A DNA stretch of 64,000 bases from Pararhizobium sp. IMCC21322 (GTDB lineage Bacteria; Pseudomonadota; Alphaproteobacteria; Rhizobiales; GCA-2746425): positions 3,262,412 through 3,326,411 of the forward strand of contig NZ_CP132335.1 in NCBI RefSeq assembly GCF_030758295.1, in the 5' to 3' direction. Positions 1 through 8,638 of this stretch are shown one piece after another; positions within the stretch are counted from its first letter, which is position 1; each line of letters starts with the position of its first letter. The notes under the pieces were generated by a model, which was not told where the DNA came from, did not search any database, and saw nothing but the letters and a program-made list of their open reading frames with translations. The position numbers and the translations under genes are program-made.

Positions 1-77
1 GCCCACTCCAACCCACCCTTGCTGCCAAAGACGCGCAGCAGAATATGCGCGCTGCCATTCAGTTGTCGCCTGGGAAC
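1..77 (-). pseudogene. Possible fragment of a Gfo/Idh/MocA-type oxidoreductase
   Basis: Read on the minus strand, the last 77 bases encode a short open stretch ending in G-S-K-G-G-L-E-W at the window edge. This resembles the strand pattern found in the C-terminal domain of Gfo/Idh/MocA oxidoreductases. A stop codon (complement of 78-80) lies directly upstream in the same frame and no start codon is visible. If the homology is real, this is a decayed remnant rather than the beginning of a gene. The assignment rests on one short motif and is weak. The rest of 78-332 holds no gene, only the RpiR operators listed separately. Confidence 0.22.
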
Positions 78-110
78 TCAATCAAGTATTTACATCATCA
101 CTCGCATATC

Positions 111-125
111 CGTAATTTTTCTACA
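111..125 (-). promoter_or_regulatory. Distal RpiR-type operator upstream of the sulfatase operon
   Basis: On the minus strand this reads TGTAGAAAAATTACG. It matches the TGTA-N7-TACA pattern seen at 286-300 and 6756-6770 with one change in the last base. It lies about 175 bp upstream of the proximal site, so it could be an auxiliary site for looping by the RpiR-type regulator encoded at 5872-6729. This is inferred from motif recurrence only. Confidence 0.5.
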
Positions 126-285
126 AAAACATGACCATTCAGATGATTTTTCCCATGAATTCCACACAACTGGCTGGATTACGCGTCAAGTCCTTAAGGG
201 CATAAATCGCCAAAACATCCGAATTTGGTGCTTTCAAAGCCATTTGAAATTTTTCAGAAAAGCATCATTGCTCCAGTTGACAGAA

Positions 286-300
286 TGTAGAAAAAATACA
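286..300 (+). promoter_or_regulatory. Proximal RpiR-type operator of the sulfatase/TTT operon
   Basis: The sequence TGTAGAAAAAATACA is a TGTA-N7-TACA palindrome ending 33 bp before the sulfatase start codon. It is identical at 14 of 15 positions to the site in front of the rpiR-type gene (6756-6770, read on the minus strand). RpiR-family regulators such as HexR are known to bind TGTA-spacer-TACA palindromes. Its position close to the start suits repression that is relieved by a ligand bound to the SIS domain. Confidence 0.68.
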
Positions 301-332
301 TATTGTTCTCCATACACGCCTTGGGAGGCCTC

Positions 333-1853
333 ATGAAAACGCTGTTTATTCTATTTGATTCGCTCAACCGTCATGCATTGCAGACCTATGGTGGTGATGT
401 CATCACACCGAATATGGAGAGGTTTGCCCAACGCTCCGTGACGTTTGACAACCATTATGTGGGTTCAATGCCGTGTATGCCAGCTCGGCGCGACATGCAT
501 TCTGGACGGGTCAATTTCCTTCATCGGTCTTGGGGACCGCTGGAACCCTATGACCCTTCCTATTCGGAAATTCTCCGCGCCAATGGCACCTACACCCATA
601 TGTTGACCGACCATTATCACTATTTTGAAGATGGCGGGTCGACGTTTCATAACCGCTTCACAACTTGGGATTTTGTGCGCGGACAAGAATGGGATGCCTG
701 GAAAGCAGTGGTTGAGCCGCCGCTGGCCGAGTTCAAAAACAAGTATCACGATATGCAATATGAGGACGTCCGCCAGTTCTCTGGGCGTCTGCAAAACATG
801 CTCAACCGAACCGAGATATCTGAGGAAAAAGATTTCCCGATGGTGCAGTGCTTCGACCGGATGTTCGATTTTCTCGATACTAACCGCGATTCAGACAATT
901 GGTTTTTCCAACTTGAGTGTTTTGACCCACACGAGCCGTTTCAGGCACCACAAAGATTTCGGGATATGTACCCGACCGATTATGAAGGACCCATTCTCGA
1001 TTGGCCGCGCTACCGTGAAGTGCGTGAAACCGATGAAGAAGTGCGGGAAGTGCGTGCCAACTATGCCGCTCTGCTGACGATGGTGGATGAATATTTTGGT
1101 AAATTGATCGATTACATGGACGAGCATGACATGTGGAAAGACACATGTGTGATCCTGACTACAGACCACGGAGTGATGCTGGGTGAGCATGATTGGTGGG
1201 CCAAGAACCGCCAGCCATTCTATCAGGAGATCAGCCATATTCCGCTGGTCGTTTACCACCCTGACCACGCCGACATGGCCGGAGAGCGGCGTAGCGGTTT
1301 GACACAAACTCAAGACCTGATGCCAACCATTCTGGATGTGCATGGAGTGAATGAGGTGCCAGATACTGTTCTGGGCAAATCAATTCTGCAACTCATGGAT
1401 AAAGACGAAGCACACCATGACGCAGTGATCTACGGCCTGTTCGGCGCTGCGACCAATGTGACGGACGGACAGTATACCTATTTCCGATATCCAACGAATT
1501 TCTTTGATCAGGAACTTTATGAATACACGCTTCTGCCGCTGCATACGAAAAGCTTTTTCGCAGCCAACGAGTTTGAAGGCGTAGAGTTTACCTCGGAGTT
1601 TGAATTCACTGGCGACTACCCGGTCATGAAAATCCTCGCCCGAAAGGACGCAAAACGGCCTCCTGGGCAGGGCGGGCCGCCGTCAGATATGTTCAACCAG
1701 CTTTACGATGTTAAAGCCGATCCCGGTCAGGTGCAGCCTCTTGATGATCCCGATGTCGAGGCACGCATGATCGAATTGATGATTACCCAAATGCAACGCA
1801 ATGAAGCCCCGCCTGAGGCCTACACACGCCTTGGCCTTGAAGTGCCAGCATAA
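333..1853 (+). CDS. Cytoplasmic Cys-type sulfatase (506 aa)
   Basis: This is a type I sulfatase expected to hydrolyse a sulfate ester. The signature C-x-P-x-R is present as Cys48-Met-Pro-Ala-Arg52, so the cysteine must be converted to formylglycine by a maturase not seen in this window. An N-terminal metal-site Asp follows the first strand (L-F-D-S), and a T-D-H-G motif near residue 280 supplies the other metal ligands. There is no signal peptide, so it acts in the cytoplasm on an imported substrate. The start at 333 was chosen because GGGAGG lies 5-10 bases upstream. It heads an operon with the TTT transporter and a 2-hydroxyacid dehydrogenase and has an RpiR-type operator in front. The substrate is unknown; a sulfated organic acid or sugar acid would fit the neighbours. 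Confidence 0.9.
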   Translation: MKTLFILFDSLNRHALQTYGGDVITPNMERFAQRSVTFDNHYVGSMPCMPARRDMHSGRVNFLHRSWGPLEPYDPSYSEILRANGTYTHMLTDHYHYFEDGGSTFHNRFTTWDFVRGQEWDAWKAVVEPPLAEFKNKYHDMQYEDVRQFSGRLQNMLNRTEISEEKDFPMVQCFDRMFDFLDTNRDSDNWFFQLECFDPHEPFQAPQRFRDMYPTDYEGPILDWPRYREVRETDEEVREVRANYAALLTMVDEYFGKLIDYMDEHDMWKDTCVILTTDHGVMLGEHDWWAKNRQPFYQEISHIPLVVYHPDHADMAGERRSGLTQTQDLMPTILDVHGVNEVPDTVLGKSILQLMDKDEAHHDAVIYGLFGAATNVTDGQYTYFRYPTNFFDQELYEYTLLPLHTKSFFAANEFEGVEFTSEFEFTGDYPVMKILARKDAKRPPGQGGPPSDMFNQLYDVKADPGQVQPLDDPDVEARMIELMITQMQRNEAPPEAYTRLGLEVPA

Positions 1854-1880
1854 TTCGAAAACGTGAGGAGGAGACCCACA

Positions 1881-2828
1881 ATGAAACTGAAACTGATTGC
1901 AACAGTCACCCTACTAGCGCTGCCAACACTCGCATTGGCGGACGGACATACAAATTACCCTGAAAAACGCGTAAATGTCCTGATCCCATTTAACCCCGGC
2001 GGCGGCGTTGACGCGACCGGCCGTCTGATGGCAGCAGAATTCGAAAAGTTTTTTGACGCAAACTTTGTTGTCAAGAATGTAAGCGGAGCTGGCGGCACAA
2101 TTGGCGCAACACAATTGGCCCAGTCAGATGCAGATGGTTACACCATAGGTGTTCTGCCGATTGGCACTGCAACCACTCAACCGCACCGCAAAGAGCTGCC
2201 CTATAATGGCGAAAGCTGGGAGGAAGTGTGCCTGATGGTAAAAAGTCCGCTGGCCGTTCTGGTAAACAAAGAGGGCAAATATCAAAGCATAGAAGCACTG
2301 GTTGAAGCCGCCAAATCCGGCGAAACTGTTCTCGTCGGTGGCCCGCCCAAAGGTTCGGTGCCCCATATGGCACAGGCTGCTCTGGGCCAGGCCTTCGACA
2401 CCGAATTCACCTTTGTTCCATTCGAGGGCGGCGCCGGTGCCTCAAAGGCCGTCCTTGGCAAAGAGGTTGATTTCACGGTGGAACCGTTCGGCTCAGGCAA
2501 AAAGCTGGGTCTGAACCCTTTGGTGGTGCTGGCTCCAGAACGTGTGGGCGACCTGCCTGACGTACCATCGATCAAGGAAATCAATGGTTCTGATCTCGAT
2601 CTTGGCATCTGGTTTGGCCTGTTCGTTCCTGCCGGAACGCCCGACGGTATCGTCAGCAAGCTGGATGAAGCTTGCGCAGCCTCCGTGGCCTCAGACGATT
2701 TCAAGGCCGGAATTGCCAATGTTGGCTGGAACATCAACTATCTTGGCAGTTCTGATTTCACATCATTCTTTGCAAAGCAGTATGCGACCAATGGCGAACT
2801 GCTAAAGTCCCTTGGATTGGTGAAGTAG
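1881..2828 (+). CDS. tctC: TctC-family solute-binding protein of a TTT importer
   Basis: This is the periplasmic binding protein of a tripartite tricarboxylate transporter, about 315 aa, the usual family length. A typical signal peptide (basic start, hydrophobic core, A-L-A cleavage region near residue 20) precedes a mature domain that opens with Y-P-x-K-x-V and the ligand-loop pattern P-x-x-P-G-G-G-V-D. The start at 1881 follows a strong GAGGAGG box. The gene lies 27 bp after the sulfatase and is followed by a hairpin and the two membrane subunits. TTT binding proteins usually bind carboxylates, consistent with a small acidic, possibly sulfated, ligand. The ligand cannot be read from the sequence. 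Confidence 0.92.
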   Translation: MKLKLIATVTLLALPTLALADGHTNYPEKRVNVLIPFNPGGGVDATGRLMAAEFEKFFDANFVVKNVSGAGGTIGATQLAQSDADGYTIGVLPIGTATTQPHRKELPYNGESWEEVCLMVKSPLAVLVNKEGKYQSIEALVEAAKSGETVLVGGPPKGSVPHMAQAALGQAFDTEFTFVPFEGGAGASKAVLGKEVDFTVEPFGSGKKLGLNPLVVLAPERVGDLPDVPSIKEINGSDLDLGIWFGLFVPAGTPDGIVSKLDEACAASVASDDFKAGIANVGWNINYLGSSDFTSFFAKQYATNGELLKSLGLVK

Positions 2829-2839
2829 GCAACATCAAA

Positions 2840-2870
2840 TTGCCGCCGTGCCTGTCAGGTGCGACGGCAA
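2840..2870 (+). promoter_or_regulatory. Intercistronic hairpin after tctC
   Basis: The arms 2840-2852 and 2858-2870 can form a 13-bp stem with one mismatch and two G-U pairs around a 5-nt loop. No U-run follows, so it is unlikely to be a full terminator. It more probably stabilises the 3' end of the binding-protein message or attenuates transcription, giving more TctC than TctB/TctA. Similar elements follow two other binding-protein genes in this window. Confidence 0.6.
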
Positions 2871-2888
2871 TCTACGAAGGGCATCAAA

Positions 2889-3404
2889 ATGTATAGTGAT
2901 AGCCAAGGCGCGGAACGGATGAGCGATCGGATCTTTGGGTTCGCATTGCTCGGTCTTGGCGCCATTATTTTTTGGTCAACATTCAATCCCGATTGGTTTT
3001 CACTGTCTGACAAGGACGAGGCCCGCACGGTTCTGGTGCCCCGCGTTCTGTTGGTTCTGATCATTTTCATGGCAGCGCTGTTGCTGGTGCGCAGTTTTTT
3101 GACCGCTACCAAATCAGCAGGGTTTTCAGAGGCGGTCGCCTGGCAGGACCGCATGGGCTGGGTTCGCTTTGCGATGGCCACAGCTATTGTCCTAGGCGTT
3201 GCCTTCGCAATGCCCCGTCTCGGGTTCTACCTTGCGATGGTTCCTGGCATTGCAGCAATGGCCGCAGCAATGGGTCTGCGTCGATGGATCTTGTTGACAG
3301 GCGTTGCCCTGATCGCGCCTGTCATCGCCTGGTACATCATCGTTCAAATTGCCGAACTGAGCCTTCCCGAAGGCAAGGTATTTTCTGCTTTCGGGTTGGG
3401 TTAG
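2889..3404 (+). CDS. tctB: TctB-family small membrane subunit of the TTT importer
   Basis: This is a small integral membrane protein of about 171 aa with four hydrophobic segments, at roughly residues 15-33, 52-70, 98-120 and 128-155. That is the usual TctB size and topology. It sits between the TctC and TctA genes and ends 3 bp before TctA, the classical TTT order. The start at 2889 has GAAGGG upstream and gives the normal N-terminus; a GTG at 2859 would begin inside the intercistronic hairpin. TctB proteins are poorly conserved, so position and topology carry most of the assignment. Confidence 0.88.
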   Translation: MYSDSQGAERMSDRIFGFALLGLGAIIFWSTFNPDWFSLSDKDEARTVLVPRVLLVLIIFMAALLLVRSFLTATKSAGFSEAVAWQDRMGWVRFAMATAIVLGVAFAMPRLGFYLAMVPGIAAMAAAMGLRRWILLTGVALIAPVIAWYIIVQIAELSLPEGKVFSAFGLG

Positions 3405-3407
3405 GAT

Positions 3408-4892
3408 ATGCAGAATTTACTTGAATCCTTGTCATTGATCTTCACATTTCAGGGAATTCTCGCTCTGATCATCGGCGTCGTGATTGGCACCTTCGTGGGT
3501 GCAATGCCCGGTTTGGGTACTGTGGTCGCATTGGCCATGATGCTGCCACTGACCTTTGCGATTGACAGCGGACCGGCCATTATATTGCTCCTGTCTGTCT
3601 ATGTTTCTTCAGTCTATGGCGGCAGCGTCTCTGCCATTTTGATCAATGTACCCGGCACACCACAATCCGCAGCGACAGTCCTGGATGGATATCCTATGAC
3701 CAAGGCTGGTCGGGCGGATGAAGCTCTCGGGTGGGCCACAGGCGCATCGGTATTCGGTGGAATCTTCTCTGTTCTAATCCTTGTCACTGCAGCGCCGACA
3801 CTGAGCAAAGTCGCTATCAATTTTGGCTCTATCGAAATCCTCGCACTCATTATCTTTTCAATGACGACGATTGCATGGGTGAGCCACGGAAATACGATCA
3901 AGGGTCTGCTTGCTGCGTTGCTGGGACTGTTCCTGTCCACAGTTGGCCAAGACAATTTTACCGGACTGTCACGCTTCGATTATGGCAATTTTTCCTTGTC
4001 GGCAGGGTTCCACGTGATCCCCATTCTGGTGGGAATTTTCGCACTGTCAGAGGTATTCCATCAAGCTTTCGCGGGTCCGGGCGCACAGGGCAAAGTTGAA
4101 GGGCGTGTCGGCTTCAAGGTTGCGGGTCTCCGCGCCTGGATGAGTCGAAGCAAACAGTTGCTGCGTGCCTCCGCAATTGGATCCTTCATTGGTGTTTTGC
4201 CAGGTGTGGGTGCCGTGACAGCGGCTTTCGTCAGCTATGCCGATGGCAAACAGTCTTCTCCCAATTCAGAGAAATTCGGAACAGGTGAGCCGGACGGCAT
4301 CATTGCATCAGAAGCGTCCAATAACGCAGTCACAGGCGGCGCACTGGTCCCAACCCTTGCGCTTGGGATACCGGGAGATGGCGGCACGGCAGTATTGATC
4401 GGCGCGCTTATCATCCATGGCGTCACACCGGGCGTGCGGCTCTATGTCGACGAACCGGTGCTGGTGAATATGATGTTCCTGGCGCTGTTCTTCGCTAACA
4501 TACTTTTGTTTTTTGTCGGCGCTTTCAGCGCAGGTATTTTTACTCGTCTGTTGAAACTTCCTGCTTCCGTCCTGATGCCAATTGTCATGATGCTGTCGCT
4601 CATTGGAGCTTACACAGTCCGCAGTTCGATGCTGGACGTTTATGTAGCAATCATTGCCGGGTTTTTTGGACTGTTTTTGCGATATGGCGGATTTCAACTC
4701 GCCCCCATCGTGATTGGATACGTTCTGGGACAACCCTTTGAGGAAGGTTTGCGACGTGGGTTGCTGCTGACCGGGGACCAACCGTTGCGGTTTTTCGAAA
4801 GCCCGATTTTTTGCCTGTTTATTGGTCTCACCGTCTTGGTGTTGACGTCGCCGCTATGGATGAAGCTGCTCAGGCGCAATGCAAAAGCCTAG
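3408..4892 (+). CDS. tctA: TctA-family large permease subunit of the TTT importer
   Basis: This is the large 10-12-helix permease of the tripartite tricarboxylate transporter, 494 aa, typical of the family. The N-terminal half carries the hallmark G-x-x-x-G-A-M-P-G-L-G segment near residues 28-38 and an N-V-P-G-T-P-Q-S-A loop near residue 85. The second half repeats a related G-V-L-P-G-V-G loop and an L-G-I-P-G-D-G motif. These paired glycine/proline loops are typical of TctA and are thought to form the substrate path. It works with the TctC and TctB genes just upstream as a secondary, ion-coupled importer. Its stop is 8 bp before the dehydrogenase start. Confidence 0.95.
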   Translation: MQNLLESLSLIFTFQGILALIIGVVIGTFVGAMPGLGTVVALAMMLPLTFAIDSGPAIILLLSVYVSSVYGGSVSAILINVPGTPQSAATVLDGYPMTKAGRADEALGWATGASVFGGIFSVLILVTAAPTLSKVAINFGSIEILALIIFSMTTIAWVSHGNTIKGLLAALLGLFLSTVGQDNFTGLSRFDYGNFSLSAGFHVIPILVGIFALSEVFHQAFAGPGAQGKVEGRVGFKVAGLRAWMSRSKQLLRASAIGSFIGVLPGVGAVTAAFVSYADGKQSSPNSEKFGTGEPDGIIASEASNNAVTGGALVPTLALGIPGDGGTAVLIGALIIHGVTPGVRLYVDEPVLVNMMFLALFFANILLFFVGAFSAGIFTRLLKLPASVLMPIVMMLSLIGAYTVRSSMLDVYVAIIAGFFGLFLRYGGFQLAPIVIGYVLGQPFEEGLRRGLLLTGDQPLRFFESPIFCLFIGLTVLVLTSPLWMKLLRRNAKA

Positions 4893-4900
4893 GAATTCTC

Positions 4901-5857
4901 ATGTCAGACAACACCCCTCTTATCCTGGTTAACCCTCCCCCTTTGGGCACGCTCGACACCCCTGGGCTGAAAAAGCTCGAGGAGGCAGGGTATCGACTGT
5001 GGCGGAATGAAACTGGCGTCACACTGACAAGTCATGAGCTTTGCAAGCGATTGCCTGAAGCTGTTGCTGTGCTTGGTGGTTTGGAGACATATTCAGATGA
5101 TATTATGGCTCTTTCGCCAAATTTGAAGACCATTGCGCGCTTCGGTGTAGGCTTTGACAATGTTGATCTTGAAGCGGCGAAAACACGTGGCATCGAGGTA
5201 ACGATCTCGCCCGGTGCCAACACACAATCAGTCAGCGATGTGGTCATGGCATTGATGACATCACTGGCCTGTTCAATTCTACCAAACCACGCGGAGGTCA
5301 TGGCTGGTGGCTGGAAAAAAACCAAATTCCCGGGCCTTTATGGCAGCACATTGGGCATTATAGGGTTTGGACGGATTGGCCAGGCAGTGGCCAAAAGAGC
5401 CGAAGCATTCGGGATGAAAATCCTGAGTTATGACCCTTACAACACAAACGTGCCCTCTGCCACACCGATAGATCAGGTCATTGCGCAGGCCGATGTGCTT
5501 ACATTGCATGTGCCTGCGGTGGACAAACCCATATTGGATGCCGCCGCCATTGCAACGATCAAACGCGGCGCAATTGTGATTAATGCTGCGCGGGGCGGAT
5601 TGTTGGACGAAACCGCATTGGCGGAAGCTTTGCATGACGGACGGCTCGGTGGGGCTGGACTGGACGTGTTCGCTGAGGAGCCCCTGGGTGACAGCCCGCT
5701 GAGATCGGCACCCAATGTGATCCTGACCCCACATATCGCGGGAGTCAGTGCCAGCGCGACAGCAATAATGGCTGATATGTGTGCGGTGTCTCTGCTTGCC
5801 TGCCTGTCCGGCAATGAGGTGCCGCAAGAGCGCTTGATCGTGCCGCGCCCGACCTGA
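4901..5857 (+). CDS. D-isomer-specific 2-hydroxyacid dehydrogenase
   Basis: This is an NAD(P)-dependent dehydrogenase of the D-2-hydroxyacid/phosphoglycerate dehydrogenase family, 318 aa. The Rossmann motif G-x-G-x-x-G appears as G-F-G-R-I-G near residue 150. The catalytic Arg lies in N-A-A-R-G-G, the Glu in A-E-E-P and the His in T-P-H-I-A-G, in the normal order. The start at 4901 is 8 bp after the tctA stop; an earlier in-frame ATG lies inside tctA and is unlikely. As the last operon gene it probably oxidises or reduces a 2-hydroxy/2-oxo acid released after transport and desulfation. The exact substrate is not readable. Confidence 0.9.
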   Translation: MSDNTPLILVNPPPLGTLDTPGLKKLEEAGYRLWRNETGVTLTSHELCKRLPEAVAVLGGLETYSDDIMALSPNLKTIARFGVGFDNVDLEAAKTRGIEVTISPGANTQSVSDVVMALMTSLACSILPNHAEVMAGGWKKTKFPGLYGSTLGIIGFGRIGQAVAKRAEAFGMKILSYDPYNTNVPSATPIDQVIAQADVLTLHVPAVDKPILDAAAIATIKRGAIVINAARGGLLDETALAEALHDGRLGGAGLDVFAEEPLGDSPLRSAPNVILTPHIAGVSASATAIMADMCAVSLLACLSGNEVPQERLIVPRPT

Positions 5858-5871
5858 TCAGCCTTTCATCA

Positions 5872-6729
5872 TCAACTCGCATTGTCCCGAATGCGGGCAA
5901 GCGCCAATTTCCCCATTTGGTGACGCTCTGCAGTTCCTTCTGGGCGATGCGGTGCGGCGCACACCACAACGGCATCCAACGCCAGCATAAATGCCAGCGG
6001 CGTCGACAGTGGTGTGAAGGCTTCAAAATCTTCCCGGACAGAAACCCCGACAGTCACATCCGCTATTTTGGCCAGGGGTGAACCAGGGCGCGTGAAGGCA
6101 ATGACCGTTGCCCCTGCGGCTCGCGCCATCTTGACCGCACTCAGATGCATCGCCGCCGTACCACTGAAAGAAATGACAACCATCACATCGCCTGCCCCCA
6201 GAATGTTGGCCATCACTGTTTGAGTGAACGAGTCACTGATGATGCTGCAGGGCAAACCCAATCGATACAGTTTGTTGTGACCTTCAACCGCGACAGAATA
6301 CGCGGCACCGTTCGCGATAAATTCGACACGCCGTGCCTTGGCCATAACTTTACCGGCTCGTCCCACCTGATCAGGATCAAGCCCGTCACGCGCACCGGTG
6401 ATGGCCTGGATTGCCGACTGTGAGAGTTTGTGGATGATGTCAGATGGTGCGTCCGTTTGGTCAATGTCCTGATGTGCAGCGAGAGGCTCAAGGGCAATGC
6501 TTTGAGCAAAGGAAACCTTGAAGTCGGAATAGCCATCAAAGCCGAGCTTGCGGGAAAACCTGATAACGGTTGGCTGACTGACGCCCGCACTTTCTGACAG
6601 CTTGGCCAGCCCTACGCCCGCAAATGCATCAGGAGTAGCAAGCAACAATTCGGCCACACGTCTTTCGGAGGCACCAAAAGTTTCCAGACGAGCGCGGATC
6701 ATTTCCAGAACGCGGCGAACTTTAGTCAT
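5872..6729 (-). CDS. RpiR/MurR-family transcriptional regulator
   Basis: This 285-aa regulator has an N-terminal helix-turn-helix domain (about residues 1-75, with the family pattern of Ser-x-Pro-Thr-Val-x-R-F) and a C-terminal SIS sugar-phosphate-binding domain (about 125-255). RpiR proteins sense phosphorylated or acidic sugar metabolites. The gene is convergent with the preceding operon, with 14 bp between stops. A TGTA-N7-TACA site 27 bp upstream of its start is repeated in front of the sulfatase operon. Autoregulation and control of the sulfatase/TTT operon are therefore likely. Whether it represses or activates is not known. Confidence 0.92.
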   Translation of the reverse strand: MTKVRRVLEMIRARLETFGASERRVAELLLATPDAFAGVGLAKLSESAGVSQPTVIRFSRKLGFDGYSDFKVSFAQSIALEPLAAHQDIDQTDAPSDIIHKLSQSAIQAITGARDGLDPDQVGRAGKVMAKARRVEFIANGAAYSVAVEGHNKLYRLGLPCSIISDSFTQTVMANILGAGDVMVVISFSGTAAMHLSAVKMARAAGATVIAFTRPGSPLAKIADVTVGVSVREDFEAFTPLSTPLAFMLALDAVVVCAAPHRPEGTAERHQMGKLALARIRDNAS

Positions 6730-6755
6730 TTGAAATCATCCCATTACATAAACTT

Positions 6756-6770
6756 TGTATATTTTCTACA
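6756..6770 (-). promoter_or_regulatory. RpiR-type operator at the regulator's own promoter
   Basis: On the minus strand this reads TGTAGAAAATATACA, one base different from the operator at 286-300. It lies 27-41 bp upstream of the RpiR-family start codon. A further half-match (TGTAGAAAAACGACT, complement of 6792-6806) lies 36 bp away and may be a weak second site. The remainder of 6771-7010 shows no gene. Confidence 0.65.
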
Positions 6771-7010
6771 CCAAGAAGGGCAACTTCGGCCAGTCGTTTT
6801 TCTACAAACAAGCTCGTAAATGACCATTTTTTGCCGCACTACCATACGATGGGATGCGCCAAGGAAGAGACTTGACCACCACCGATCAGTCCCGGACTCG
6901 GAACAAAACCCCAGTCCGTTTGACAATATTTTCCAGTGCGTAAAGCAGCGCTTTATCGCAAGCAAATTGAGGCAGAAAGCTGCACGGAGCTTTCACCGGT
7001 TTTCTTTTGC

Positions 7011-8618
7011 TTACCTCAGCGCTGCAATCACCGCATCAACATTGGTGACAGTTGCCACATTCGTCATGGCGTATTCAATGGAGACCCGGTGCCAGTCTGC
7101 GTTCATGGTGGAACAGGCATCTTCCGGCAGAATAATTTTATAGCCCTTGTCAGCGCCGGTCCGAGCCGTGTGTTCGATGCTCATATTGGTCCAGGCACCG
7201 GTATTGATGATGACATTGCGGCCAGCACCCTTGATGTAATTTTCCAGACGTCCGCTTTCCCAGGCGCTCATAGTCATTTTTTCCACGACCAGATCACCAG
7301 GCTTCTGCTCCAGCCCCGGCGCGGGTTGAACGCCCCACGTACCGCGAACCATCGCATTCCCGTCAATCAGACCTTCCATCAAGGGTGAGTTGCGTGCCAT
7401 TGCCGGGTGGCCCGGCTCACACACAAGCCACACATGAATGACCAACACACCGGCTGCACGACAGGCCTCGGCCAGACGCGCGGAATTGGCCAACACATTT
7501 TGCTGCTTTGCGTGTTCAGGAGACCCGGTTTCCGCAAATGCGCCGCCATCCATCATAACGTCATTTTGCATGTCCTGGATAAGCAGAACCGCTTTGCTCG
7601 GATCTATTTTCAAACCGGCCCCGCCAGGCTGTGATTGTGGTTGCGTGCGGGCTTCTGGCTGCGCTGAAGTCACGTTTGTTGCTCCGCCGGTGTGAATATT
7701 GGGATTCATGAAAGGTTCATTGCGCGACCGCACTTTTGTCTTCACCGAGTAAAGCGACGTGCTGGAGGTCATGAACAGCGTGTCCCAATTGTCACCGCCC
7801 CAATGCAGATTGGCGACCATTTCAGGAACCGATACTTTACCGAGCAGCATGCCATGGAATGAGTAGACCCAGACACCGCCTGGCGCTGTCACCCAGACAT
7901 TGCCTTCGATATCAGACTTCATGCCATCCGGCAGACCCGGTTTGAGGGAATCTCGTATGCCTGACGCAAAAATCCGCCCATTGGTCAATCGTCCATCATC
8001 GCCAACATCAAACATGCGGATGTTGGCCTGATCGGTATCATTGACCCACATCCACCGTTCGCAGGGCGAAAAGCACAAACCATTTGGCTGGTTGAACATA
8101 TACCGATCGGACACCAGCACAGGCTCATCGCCCGGTTTATGCCCCGGCTCCAGCATGTAAACGCCCTGAAACCCTTGTTGGGTTGGCCGTGGCACGCCAT
8201 AATGTTCCATCCGCCCATAGGTCGGGTCTGTGAAATAGATCCGGCCATCCGAGCGTACGCAGATATCATTGGGAGAATTCAGCTCCCTGCCTTCAAAATG
8301 AGAACACAGAACCTCCCGCGTGCCATCCGGCAGAAAACGCGCAACAGAACTGGTGGCATGTTCGCAGGCCAACAAATTCAAATCCGCATCATAGGTCATG
8401 CCGTTGGCTTTGTTGGACGGGCGCATGACTTCTTCAATGCGTCCATCCGGTGTCCATTTGCGCCGGACATCGCCCGGCATATCAGAGAACAGCAGATGGT
8501 TCTGCACCGGATGCCAAATCGGCCCCTCTGTGAATACAAATCCCGTTCCCAACTGGGCAACAGGCGCATATTCATCAATGAGCTTGTGGAAATTCCGGTC
8601 AATCGCAGTGTGGCTCAT
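7011..8618 (-). CDS. SMP-30/gluconolactonase - isochorismatase-like fusion protein (535 aa)
   Basis: Two enzymes are fused. Residues about 15-300 form an SMP-30/gluconolactonase/LRE beta-propeller with candidate metal ligands Glu31 (T-E-G-P), Asn117 (N-S-P-N-D) and the Asp in N-D-T-D near 195. A Gln/Pro/Gly/Ala-rich linker (about 311-335) leads to an isochorismatase-fold domain (about 338-535). In that domain the triad Asp349 and Lys447 are kept, but the usual nucleophilic Cys is Ser480 (T-N-M-S-I-E). The start at 8618 was chosen for the TCCTCC complement (a GGAGGA box) 7 nt upstream. It is the last gene of the long minus-strand run, so lactone opening plus amide or vinyl-ether hydrolysis late in a pathway is plausible. 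The fusion should place both steps on one chain. Confidence 0.88.
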   Translation of the reverse strand: MSHTAIDRNFHKLIDEYAPVAQLGTGFVFTEGPIWHPVQNHLLFSDMPGDVRRKWTPDGRIEEVMRPSNKANGMTYDADLNLLACEHATSSVARFLPDGTREVLCSHFEGRELNSPNDICVRSDGRIYFTDPTYGRMEHYGVPRPTQQGFQGVYMLEPGHKPGDEPVLVSDRYMFNQPNGLCFSPCERWMWVNDTDQANIRMFDVGDDGRLTNGRIFASGIRDSLKPGLPDGMKSDIEGNVWVTAPGGVWVYSFHGMLLGKVSVPEMVANLHWGGDNWDTLFMTSSTSLYSVKTKVRSRNEPFMNPNIHTGGATNVTSAQPEARTQPQSQPGGAGLKIDPSKAVLLIQDMQNDVMMDGGAFAETGSPEHAKQQNVLANSARLAEACRAAGVLVIHVWLVCEPGHPAMARNSPLMEGLIDGNAMVRGTWGVQPAPGLEQKPGDLVVEKMTMSAWESGRLENYIKGAGRNVIINTGAWTNMSIEHTARTGADKGYKIILPEDACSTMNADWHRVSIEYAMTNVATVTNVDAVIAALR

Positions 8619-8638
8619 AATGCTGTCCTCCAAGCCCC

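Noticed and set aside
19-336. Small plus-strand open frame before the sulfatase
   Set aside because: No ribosome site, no domain, and it runs over the RpiR operators and the sulfatase promoter.
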